64,000 nt of DNA from Rhyacichthys aspro (lineage: Eukaryota > Chordata > Actinopteri > Gobiiformes > Rhyacichthyidae): assembly GCA_036850595.1 (NCBI GenBank), contig CM072161.1:16077812-16141811 (forward strand), given 5' to 3'. Below the pieces are notes generated by a model. The model was not told the DNA's origin and made no database searches. It saw only the letters and a program-made list of their open reading frames with translations. Numbering within the stretch: the stretch's first letter is position 1; each line of letters starts with the position of its first letter. The position numbers and the translations under genes are program-made. Below are positions 52,401 through 62,203 of this stretch, piece after piece.

Positions 52401-52782
52401 TATTGAAGGGCCACATAAAACATTCCAAAGGGCCACATTTGGACCCCAGGGCTTGAGTTTGACATGTGTGGATTAGACCATTATTTATTAAATGTAGCTG
52501 TATTTTAATCTTCCACTTAATAAAATATGTGCATAATTTGTAAAGTGTGTGTGCTTGTGCAGAGTGGAGCGTTCGACCGATCAGGTGGTGAGGCCGGTGA
52601 ACACAGACGCTCTCTCGAAGTGGGTGGGGAACATACCGTCGGACGTCCTGAGCGACATGGCAGAGATCGCACCGATGCTTTCACGTCTGGGCTACGACCC
52701 TCACGCCAACCCTCCCGACTACACGCGGCCGGAGCCCCTCGTGTCACTGTTCAACCTCTCTCGTGTGAAGCCTACACATTGA
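49440..52782 (+). CDS. tpst1: Tyrosylprotein sulfotransferase 1
   Basis: Type II membrane enzyme of the trans-Golgi that transfers sulfate from PAPS to tyrosines in secreted and membrane proteins. Four exons join in phase: 49440-49847, 50116-50274, 50355-50608, 52563-52782, giving 346 residues. A short cytoplasmic start and one signal-anchor (residues about 8-25) precede the catalytic domain. The 5'-phosphosulfate-binding loop GGFPRSGTTLMR is at 67-78, and the catalytic Glu lies in RCGEETR (about 89-95). The 3'-phosphate region KFVLMIRDGRAAVHSMISRK and the conserved GKAGGVSLSKVERSTDQV follow. The C-terminus ends about 25 residues earlier than human TPST1 (370), without its basic tail. Position next to crcp matches human TPST1, so TPST1 is preferred over TPST2. 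AATAAA lies at 53002-53007. Confidence 0.94.
51854..52469 (+). mobile_element. Non-autonomous hAT-type element in last tpst1 intron
   Basis: About 616 bp bounded by the direct duplication GGATTAGA at 51846-51853 and 52470-52477. Ends are imperfect inverted repeats (TCAGTGTTGTCACACTCAA on the left; TTGAGTTTGACATGTGT on the right). It is the same family as 10385-10710 but longer and in the opposite orientation, and carries a 21-bp tandem array at about 52027-52345. No transposase is encoded. Confidence 0.78.
52027..52345 (+). repeat. 21-bp tandem array inside the hAT element
   Basis: About fifteen diverged copies of GATTTGAACAGGTTTTAGTTG. Because the period is a multiple of three, a frame of about 60 codons (52138-52326) reads as heptads of the type FEQVLVR. 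The resemblance to a coiled protein repeat is an accident of the array. Confidence 0.85.
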
Positions 52783-53001
52783 ACTCAGAGGTTTTCTACT
52801 GATTGTCACTGGGAGCAGAGCTGACTGTTCTTCCACAGTGGACCGACAGTGCTAGACCCGTCCCCTCGACTTGTCCCATGGCTGTATTTGTAAAATATCC
52901 GTCCACCTTGAATGTGAACGTGTCAAACCTTCACTAACAACAGATCAGTGTTCATAAAGCATATTGACTGTATATTTTTGAAGATGTATGTTTATTTTCT
53001 T

Positions 53002-53007
53002 AATAAA
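53002..53007 (+). terminator. tpst1: tpst1 polyadenylation signal
   Basis: AATAAA about 220 bp after the tpst1 stop codon; an ATTAAA follows near 53090. Confidence 0.55.
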
Positions 53008-53109
53008 TTATTTTGCTGTCAGAGATGCATCGAACAATGTTGAAATTGTTTACCCAAATCGACTCTTGCTGTATATTGTTAAAAAAAATGATTAAAGAGT
53101 CTAAATGTC

Positions 53110-53808
53110 AGTGTGTCTGCATTGTTTACTGCATTATTTCAGTTGAACCCATGTAGTATCTTACAGACATCTGACCCACAGCGCCCTCTTGTGGAAAAAA
53201 GACGACACATGCTCAGATCCCATAAAACTCCTTTCTCTACACTTTTTTTAAAATCTTTTTTTAAATCTACTAAATCTGCTTTATCTACTCAATTTTGTTA
53301 CAATTGCATGAGTTTTCTAATTGAAAAATACCAAATAAATGCAATAACAGTACAGCACTAGATGGATATTAAAGGCAGGGCTCATTTAACAACATTATTT
53401 AAGGACCTGACATAAATTGAGGAAAAATAGATGTAACTGAATGTAAAGAAAACAGGAAAAAACAGGAAGAAAAATACAAAACAAACCCAATTACTGCCAA
53501 TGCACTCAACAAATTAAATGTTACATCGAGTGATTGGTTAATGATCCTGCCCCAGTTAAACACAGATATTGATATGTGACTGTCTTGGGCTAGAGTGACC
53601 CCTCACAAAATATTAAACTGATCTAATTAAAGCTGTGAAGAGTGACTTTAAATCTGTAGGAGAAAACTGCTCCACTTGGCTGCTGCTTTGGCTCTCGTAA
53701 AACCAAAAAGGGATCTATCCTAAAAAGTACATTGCTGGACACAGCTGGAAGAAGACTCCTAAAGTCTGTAAAACCATAAATGTTTGTAAAAATAGTGTGT
53801 TTTTTCCC
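53110..53808. other. Intergenic, tpst1 to opsin remnant
   Basis: AT-rich; no gene or repeat recognised. Confidence 0.4.
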
Positions 53809-54345
53809 TCAGGCATCACTGTAATAAGCCACAAGAGTCAGTGTGGGCTGCTGTCCCTGCTTCTGAGGTGTGGACCTGACCGGAGACGAGTGTTGTTCCT
53901 CTGATGGCAGGTTCGGATGGTAAAGCCACACACCTCTGCAGCTGGGGAGGACAGGTGTGGGCGATGCCTCCGAGCTGCAGCTGAACATGTATTTGAAACA
54001 CCTGGAGAACTGAGACACAACCACAGACGAGAGAGAAAGAGGAACATGAAGGAAAATAAGCAGAAAGAAGATGAACAGACAGCCAACATAGGAGCGAGCT
54101 GTAACAGACAACAAATCCCCAATATGAGCTTAATATTCAACAGATTTGTTTATGTGGGGTTGAACCTTTTAGGACTTCTAACCCAAATGGTATTTAGATC
54201 TTAATATGTAATGTATGTAATTAATGAGTGCTGACCTGCTCCATCCCAACAGAGGGGGCAGGGTCCAGGCCAGAGAGTAAATCCAGGAGCCAGCCACAGC
54301 GAGACGGGCCAAACTGAGAGGAGTCTGACCGAACGCTGTGGAGCA
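53809..54345 (-). pseudogene. Opsin remnant (TMT/encephalopsin-like), two exons left
   Basis: Two exon-like blocks on the minus strand. Block 54345-54236 is flanked by a CAG acceptor and a GTCAGC donor, and encodes ARLAVAGSWIYSLAWTLPPL followed by LGWS, which is the transmembrane-4 region of an opsin. Block 54009-53809, after a TCTCAG acceptor, begins FSRCFKYMFSC, as after transmembrane 7 and helix 8, and runs to a stop after LTLVAYYSDA, a tail like that of teleost multiple-tissue opsins. Only 226 bp separate them, so the exon(s) for transmembrane 5-7, including the retinal-binding lysine, are missing, as is the start through transmembrane 3. It therefore cannot encode a receptor. The two surviving blocks have no internal stops, so the loss may be recent or the sequence could have another role. 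Opsin identity is firm for the first block; subfamily is tentative. Confidence 0.72.
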
Positions 54346-54719
54346 CTGCAGAGTAAAAGCGAGAGAGAGACCAGAGACACTAAACCTGAGACACAAACAC
54401 ATCACATTGGTCCAGTCTGTGTAGGCTGCACACAGAACTTCAGCTCTCAGTTTGTAGCTGAGTAAAACACAGGCTACCGCCGGTCACTGGGGTGTCGCAG
54501 TGGGGTAGATACACCAGTTTGGTTTTCTATTGTACAGTTATTTCTGCTTTTTAGTAGATTTACAGTTGAAATTATATTATGATGAATATGTATGATCAAG
54601 ATGTAAAGTGAGACACAACAGTCTTATGTTAGTTTACAGCAGTCTAGTTGCTTCCTCAGTTCTTGAGCGAGTGAAGTCCAGTAAACTTACATAGTGCTGC
54701 TTTACTGCTGTTGATTAGT

Positions 54720-55383
54720 TTACCTTTGCCATCAAATATGGTGTGTAAGAGACCTATGAAGTTTTTAAACATTGATCAAATGTTCCGCATGTCTACAAAT
54801 GCTTGTGACAAAACTGTACGTCTTACTTTACCTTCTTTCTTAAGTTTAATTGGGACATACCAAAAAGCACATTTCAGCAGTTTACAGCCCTCTCAAGGAG
54901 CTTTCTTTAGATTAGATAACAATAGCATCCAAGGGAAGAGCAACCCTAAACATTTATAATCCGAGAAAACCGGATAAAAATGGCTACAGAACATATGCCT
55001 TGAGTGAAAGCAGGTCAGGGTATGTTTTACAGTGGTCTATGCAGTCAGTAGTCTGTGAACTACTGGCTCAATACAGAGATAAAGGGCACGTGGTATACAT
55101 GGGTAGCTACTACATGTCATCAGCCATTGCCAGTGAATTAGCTGAATGTCACACTGGTTCATGTGGGACAGTAAGCTGCACAAGGCAAGGAATGTCAAAA
55201 AGCTTGAGACCAACTGCTTTCCGGTTGAAACAAGGAGATGACCCGGTGTTTATGAGGAAGGGCAAACTGTTGGCTTGTGCGTGGCATGACACTAAACACA
55301 TCACAATAACATTGTCTCAATCAACTCTTCATGGGAATGACTGTGTCCGTAAAAACCCAGACTGTTTTTCGCACCATAAATAG
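54720..55383 (+). pseudogene. piggyBac transposase relic (PGBD4-like)
   Basis: The frame through SAVYSPLKELSLD, an in-frame TAG at 54913, then KGRATLNIYNPRKPDKNGYR, KGHVVYMGSYYMSSA and VFMRKGKLLACAWHD to a stop at 55383 follows the order of the piggyBac/PGBD4 catalytic core. The second catalytic Asp, normally in a D-N-Y/F-Y motif, is Gly here (YMGSYY). With the internal stop and no N- or C-terminal parts this is dead. No terminal repeats or TTAA pair were located. Confidence 0.8.
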
Positions 55384-56861
55384 ACCAGTGTGTGTTGACC
55401 ATAGAATGTATGAGGTGTGGACAAGTACAGCCGCTTTCTGGAGGGAGTAGATAGAGCTGAACTACCTATTTCCACATCGGTCAAGGACGTGGTATAGTAG
55501 CACACTTAAAAAAATGACGAGTGAGATTTACTTGAAAAACCTAAGGTAACTTTTTCCCATCGAAAAAATCAAGTACATTCTTGAGTTAAATTTATTCCGC
55601 CTTGACAATGACTTCAGTGTAAGGTTCTCAAGTTTTTTCTTTGAAAACGTTAAGTAATCTTTACAGAAAATTCCTATTGCCAATAAGAAGGTTAATCTAG
55701 TAAAAAATCAATAGTACTATTATAGGGCTTTTGGTTTGGAACAAAAAACAATCAAATTGTTGCCACTGAACAGCAAATGTACTGTTTCCTCCTTACTTAC
55801 ATTTTACAAAGTGCCACCATGACCACGGTAACCACTATAACTCTTTATGTTTTCACTCATCTATTTATTACTATTACCATTTTTAAAGGAAAAGGGATAA
55901 TTACTATTTTCTAATCGACTGTTGTATATTCAAACAGGCATCATCATCCCCAGTCCAGAGCAGAAAATAGAGAATGTCGTCCTGTTTGATGCAATCAGAA
56001 ATGGTAACCTGACAATAGGCTGTCCTGTTTATTGTAAGACTGCATTTTGTGAATTAGGCTTTTCTGTTGAGGGCTGTCAGCTCTGGAGTATATCACCAAC
56101 TGACATCAAATTAATTACAGGATTGTTCCTTTATTTTCCAACACTTTATGTTTATGTTCTTCTAACAAAATATGGTTTTATGAGATTTACAAATCACTGC
56201 TGTTTATTTATTAACATTGTGCATAGTGTACCAACTTTTGGATTTGTAACTTAATGTTGAAGATAAACACTATTTATCATAACACACTTTTGACGATGTT
56301 TGGAGAGAGGGCTTTATTTTAGCTTTTTTTTGTCAGTCATGAGTTTATGGTATGAAGGTTCATTAAAACGTGATGATTATAGACCACGCAGCTGTTCATA
56401 AATCAAAAATAAGACAATGAACAGATTAGATGACACTTATGAACAAAGACCGATCTGAAACTGATTTTCTGTTTAGAGAGATACATAAAAATAATGAACA
56501 AACCATAGTTTCCTATGACTCCAGTCTTCATTATTTACCAGCTCTATTTTACTGATATTTTAATATAAAAGAGACATTTTCACTTTTTGATGACTAACAT
56601 GTATTTCCAAAGTTACTAGTAACAAAAAATATAAATGTGAATGAATGAAGGAAAGCCAATTCAGACACTGATATAAGACATCACCCGCTGCACTGCAAAC
56701 TATTAAAATCCACAAGACATTAAACACAGTGAATTTCAATTTATGAGATTTGAAAATAATCAATTTTTCTCAATCACAAAGCCCTCCGATGTCCATTTTT
56801 CTGTTCCTTGCACAGCCTTTAATATTGTCCATATTATTGCCATGGAAACCAAAGACACACA
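55384..56861. other. Intergenic with probable further repeat DNA, then htatsf1 3' region
   Basis: 55500-55700 has T- and A-rich motifs (CTTGAAAAACC, GGTTCTCAAG) that look like dispersed repeat DNA. A frame of 110 codons at 55922-56254 has no recognisable domain. The last few hundred bases should be the htatsf1 3' untranslated region. Confidence 0.4.
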
Positions 56862-59411
56862 CTAGGCCTCCTCATCATCACTTCCTGCCAGGCTGCTGTC
56901 AGTAGAGTCCACTTCCTGTTCGTCGTCCTGTGTGGGCTGTGCTTCTGTTTTTGGGTTTGGTTTGGGATCTGTGTTGGTGGGTTCAGCGCTGTCTGTGCTG
57001 GAGGTGCTCTCTGCTTGTTTTACTGCTCCCTCGTCCTTCTGGGATTTTTCACTTGTTTCAAGGAAGTTGGACCAGCCTTTGAGTCGCTCCTCCCGCTCTC
57101 GTGCTGTTTCTTCAACCTGCAAATGACACAAGAGTTAACTGGGATTAAAATTAAAATCAAACTCAGGCTGCTCTGTTAATTGTAATGAGTTTCTAAGGCA
57201 CCCCTAAATTAATACTTTTATCTATAATACGCTTTACTTTAGTTATATTTCTATTTTGTGATACCTGGAAGTCTGTTGTTCCATCCCAGGACTGTGCAGA
57301 GAGCTGTCTTCCTCCAAACCAGCGTCCATTAAACGACAGAATACAAGCGTCAGCCTGCTCTGCCTCTTTAAACGCCACTGATGCCACACCGTCTGGATGT
57401 CTCTGCAGCAGTAACACATCTTTATTTAAACAGATTTCTAGATTGCAGTGGTTCTTAAACAGCACAAAGCAGAACTTACATCATAGATGATGACTTTCTT
57501 GACGTCTCCAAACTTTTCACACTCTGTCCGCAGATCCTCTCGGTACTCATTCAGCACCAGAGGGTCCTCCTACAAGAGCCAGCCCAGACTGAGATTATGA
57601 CTGCTATGGGTCTCCACAGATGTAAGAGAGACTAAACTGTGTGTTTTATTAAAAGTAATTGACTTTTTTACCTCAAAGTCGCTGGGATGAAACATGTTCC
57701 TGATGATGACTACTTTCTCATGCCTCTTTCTAGCTTCTCCTTGCTTCTCTGGCCTCCAGTCCAACTGCCTACACAGTAATTAAAACTTGTTTTAATGAAC
57801 TACTGTTTTCTTACATGTTAACACTAAAAGCAATGTTATACTTCTGCTGCTGTTTGAGTTTCTTCTTGTAGTCTTTGTTCTTCTTCTTCTTCTTACTGGC
57901 ATCGTATGCACCTTTTAGCTGAAAACGTGCTGCCTCCACATGTAGTTTGTAACCACGCACCTCTGTCTCATCAATGAGACGCACCGCAAGGTCCACAGAC
58001 TCTTTCTGCAGACATAAAAAACAATGGAATTTCTCAGCGACGTTACCTTTAAATAAAAAGACTCACCTTTAAATAGCAGCAGAGGCCATCTCCCTTTAGA
58101 TTTCCATCTTTGTCCTTGTAAAGTTTAACTTTATACTCCTCTGTGATAGGGTCCTTCATTACAATTCCACACTTTGACATCAGCTCAACAAACTCCTCTG
58201 TGCTGACGTCAGGAGGCAGGCCTGGGCACAAGGAGACAAGACAAGAAAGATTAGGAATAGTAAAAATAAACAAATAAACAGATATGACAAATATTGGGTA
58301 AAAAAAAACTAACCTGAGACATAGACATTTGTGTTTTTGTCTTCATCAATATCAAACCATCCTGTGGTGAAACCCAAAGAAAAATGCGTTAAAATAATGA
58401 ATCAATTTAGCAATGCAGTTAACTAAGCTATTTCTTTTCAGACAAATAAAAGGCAAAACAATGTGTGGTCCTCTATAACAATGTGCTGCTGTTACGGCTG
58501 TTAAGCCAGTGATGTTAATTCAAAAACCAGAGAGAATTATGGTTTGGCTTTGATCTGCTGGTGAGCACAAAAGAAAAAGTTGTGTGTGTGCATTTATTAT
58601 ATTTGTTCATTACTGAATGAACTCTTGGCTGCTGCTCTCTATAACTCACGGCAACTCAAGGTAAAAGCTGTCAGTAACTCAAATATAATACTGTAATCTT
58701 ATCAAAGCAACATGATATTTTGTAGGCTGTTTGTTTCAGTGGCTGTTACCTTGCTCTGCTTTCCTCTTTTCTCCTTTCTGCTTAACGTCTTGTGTCCTGT
58801 CTGGTTTTGCCTCTTTTTGGTCTGGGCCTGGCCTTTGGGTGACCTCTGCTGGTTTCTCTTTTTCTGGAGGCTTAATCGCTGAATCAGGGGCAGCAGGTTC
58901 AGTCACTGCTGCGCTTTTTGTATCTGGATTTCCATCTTGATTGAAACCATAGTTGGCCTGGTAGGCAGCAATAAAGTCCTCAGTGATCTGCCAAGACATT
59001 AACAATATATTTAACAGATTCCCGCATAGACTGCATTTTGTGTGTGTACATATGTAGGAACAAGTACGAAAGAAAAGAAAATGAAGCAGAAGTGATGTGA
59101 AAGCATAGATGTGGCCCATTATTAAACGTGAGCATTTAATCTGACTTTTTTATTTGTCAGCCAATATAAGGCTTCGTAGACATGGCAAAGAAATAATACA
59201 TAAACAGAAAGATGTGATAAGCCAAGAGGTAGAAACAAGCTTGTACTTTTGGGAACCAGGCCTTCTTGTCGTGGTCCCAGTCATAGACAGTCCCGTCCTC
59301 GGGGTCAGTGTAGGTGTACGGGTCAGAGCCATCCTCGTTTCTCCGGCCGTACATCTCCTGCATCCGCAGCTGCTCCATAAACTCTTTGTTTGCGTCTGAC
59401 TCGGCGCTCAT
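56862..59411 (-). CDS. htatsf1: HIV Tat-specific factor 1 homologue (U2 snRNP-associated, CUS2-like)
   Basis: Nuclear RNA-binding cofactor that links U2 snRNP/SF3b to transcription elongation. Nine exons join in phase: 59411-59247, 58987-58750, 58361-58314, 58221-58067, 58005-57842, 57768-57672, 57569-57480, 57402-57265, 57116-56862, giving 449 residues. The N-terminus has the GTVYDWDHDKKAWFPK motif, then a charged low-complexity linker. RRM1 runs from NTNVYVSGLPPD to GYKLHVEAARF. A lysine-rich stretch follows, then a U2AF-homology RRM2 (KVVIIRNMFHPSDFE to GRQLSAQSW) with the characteristic RWF in GRWFGGRQ. The acidic tail is short compared with human (755 residues in total). A CAG-type acceptor (TTGTTGTAG) directly precedes the ATG, so a noncoding exon lies upstream. 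Confidence 0.95.
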
Positions 59412-60155
59412 CTACAACAAACCAATTAGCTTTAAAAAAAACTGCATCGTTGGTATTACCTGATGTTAATGTGGTTACAATAGGTGTTCACATAATTACA
59501 TATGTATAAACTCATACTGGTAAAGACCAACACAGAAAGAGCCAGTACATCAGCTAACTACCTGCAGTTAATTTATCTTGTTTAAACACAGTATTTGTCA
59601 GATCAAGAACAGAACAGCTCAATCGCACAGGTAAACAAAACATACATTTACAGCTAATCACAAGGCTTACGTTATATTCAGCCAGGATAGCGTAAGGTAA
59701 GTGCTAACGATACCTTGATAAGTGGTAGTTCTCAGCTCAACAGACCTCGAATAGCCTTATAGTATGTTATAATTGTATTTTACTTATTTATAGAGAAACT
59801 GCACAAAACCACAGCTTTATCTGTCCAGACCTAAAGCACCCATATTGCGCTAGCAGAATTGAATAATGTGCTTCCGATGTCAGATACTCAATGCGCATGT
59901 GTGAAAGCCCCTTAAAGGAGCGCTTGATTTGAACACTGCGTTGTCCTCAAAGGGACACAGACAATGACACGGCCGGTATCCATCTGTTCTCAGTCTGGTG
60001 ACCGGGCATAAATCGAGTGCACACACTGCAGACAAACAAGTGGCTAGTTTGCTAGCTTAACGATTCTATACAACAAGACATTTAGCTAGGCAGATCTCTT
60101 TAATAAAAGTAGTACAGTTTCTTTAATGTAAAGTAAATCTTTATGTAGTGCTGAA
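59412..60155. promoter_or_regulatory. Shared htatsf1 / bod1 divergent promoter region
   Basis: 745 bp separate the two start codons, on opposite strands. It must hold the htatsf1 noncoding first exon and both promoters. GC content rises around 59830-60020, with a partial NRF1-like element (ATGCGCATGTG near 59890). No TATA box is clear for either gene. Confidence 0.5.
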
Positions 60156-62203
60156 ATGGCGGAAGGCAGTGGCAGTGTCGGTGCGGCTAATCTGCCTCCG
60201 GGAGACCCTCAGCTCATCGCAATGATCGTGGAGCATCTGAAAAACCGAGGGCTTTTTGACGAGTTTCGCCGCGACTGTTTGGCAGATGTTGACACGAAGG
60301 TAAACAGTCCTGAATCTCTAAATCGTTTATTCTGTAACTGTGACAAGTCTGCTTGCTTTTGTTCCCATATGCTGTTTGATACTGATGTGAGGTCGAGATT
60401 TTAACTACACTAGTAAAATATCCGATTATCCTCTAATCTGTAAACTCTAAAGTTTGCAAGATAGATTAGACTAGTGTAAGTTTCTCATTTTCACAGTTTT
60501 AAGTCCATGAGACTGTTATGTAGTATTTCTATTCCAACTACTGAACTTTCTTTTACCCCTGGAATTCTGTAGACCGACCAGGAACTTCCCCTGATGTTTA
60601 GATCAAAGATTTTACCCAGGATTTACATGTGGATGAGGTGGTATATTCTCTCCTTAAGGAGCACCTTAGAGAGTAGGTTGGTACTCAGCAAAGATCAACT
60701 AAGAGATGAAAAAAGAATGTCTTTGTTGGTTTTTATTAAAGAATTAAAAAGAGTTTACAAAATACAAAAGTTATATCTTATCTAAACTTTTACTAACATG
60801 TATTGGACATGTATCCTCGTACTTTATGGTTCATTCCCAGCCGGCCAATGACTTTAATGGGACGATAGACCTTCAAGGTTCAGTATCCCAAGTTCATATG
60901 GGCTTTTATTCCAATGTTAGCTCGTATTGGATAACTTTACTAGAGATGCACAACCCTTGCTAGAGTAATGGCTTACAACCCTTAGTGAAGCTTCCACACG
61001 TGCCACACTCCACTACAACCACTACTCTTCTGCTTAAGACATCCAGTATATATACTGTCAACGCTACTCCTTTTAACATGTCACACATCCTTCTTCGTCC
61101 TCAAAACGGTGCAGCTCAAAGGTGTTACTTCCTCGAACTTTAACGGTGCAGCTTCTCTATCACAGCTGCTCCCTTAAACACTCTCATTTTTTGCTATTTC
61201 ATTTATATGCTTCAATCATTAAAAACTTCACACAGTTACTGAGTAAATAAAACGTAAAAATGAGTAATAAGTAAAAATTAGTAAGAATCAAATCATCATC
61301 ACTACTACTAACAATTTTAGCAGTCAGTAGATAAATAATATGAGTAAATATGAATATAATGATAAATGAATAGCAATTAAGAGAGATCATTCTCATATAT
61401 TTTACAGTTCTTTTCATTCAGTTTTCCTCTGACCAAGAGAGCTCCAGCTTCACCCACTACGGAACGGTGGGCGTGGGCCCCCGGGGCCAGGCTGGTCCTC
61501 CAGCTTTACCTCCTGGTCGGATAGGTCCTCGGAAGCCCCTCACGACAGATACTGTGTGGTAATACCACAAATGTACTGAATGCATTAAAGTGTTGGTATG
61601 TTTCTGCAGCCAGCCTATCAGAACCTGCGGCAGAAAGTAGACAACTTTGTCACAACTCACCTGGGCACACAGGAGTGGACGTCTACAATTAACAAGAACC
61701 AGATGAGGAATGGACTCAGGCAAAAAGTTGTCCAGTAAGTGTCCTAAACAGTAGCTTTGTCCATGTTTATCAATTTATCAAACTGTATAGCGTTACCAGG
61801 TCATCATTTAAAGATTAAGAGCCCCGGTTGGCTAACAAATCTTAAGCATGTTATAGATTTTCCAAATTCTGAAAACAAAACCAATGTAAAGAAATATACA
61901 CTTGCACACCAATTGCATAGTAATAATCTATTGGCAGTAAGTTAAATGTATGCTTTGCTTAAATGTTTTTCTCGTGTGTTTAGATCAGGCATGTTGGAGT
62001 CAGGTGTAGACCGGATTATCACTCAGGTTGTGGACCCCAAAATGAATCACACCTTCAGGCCACAAATAGAAAAGGCCATCCATGATCTCTTGTCTGGGGA
62101 AAAGAAGGAAGAGAGCTCCACCAGTTCGAACATTGTGCCTCCTGAACAGACTGAACTTGCTGAGTCTGTCCCAGCTGCTGCTGCTGGACCCAAAACCCCC
62201 TGA
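60156..62203 (+). CDS. bod1: Biorientation of chromosomes in cell division protein 1
   Basis: Kinetochore protein that limits PP2A-B56 and so supports chromosome biorientation in mitosis. Three exons join in phase: 60156-60299, 61610-61734, 61984-62203, giving 162 residues (human 185). The start is MAEGSGSVGAANLPPGDPQ, and the poly-Gly N-terminus of mammals is absent. The family core follows: VEHLKNRGLFDEFRRDCLAD, KPAYQNLRQKVDNFV, MRNGLRQKVVQSGMLESGVD and QVVDPKMNHTFRPQIEKAIH. A short Ser/Ala-rich tail ends in PKTP. The longer BOD1L1 is excluded because the frame stops after the core. A donor-like GTCAGT follows the stop codon, allowing an intron in the 3' untranslated region. Confidence 0.95.

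Noticed and set aside
55922..56254. 110-codon open frame as a possible gene
   Set aside because: No recognisable motif, AT-rich codons, no splice context, and it sits in repeat-rich DNA.
61457..61723. Collagen-like minus-strand frame (GFRGPIRPGGKAGGPAWPRG)
   Set aside because: Only a few G-X-Y-like triplets from a GC-rich patch in bod1 intron 1 that runs into bod1 exon 2; no collagen exon structure.
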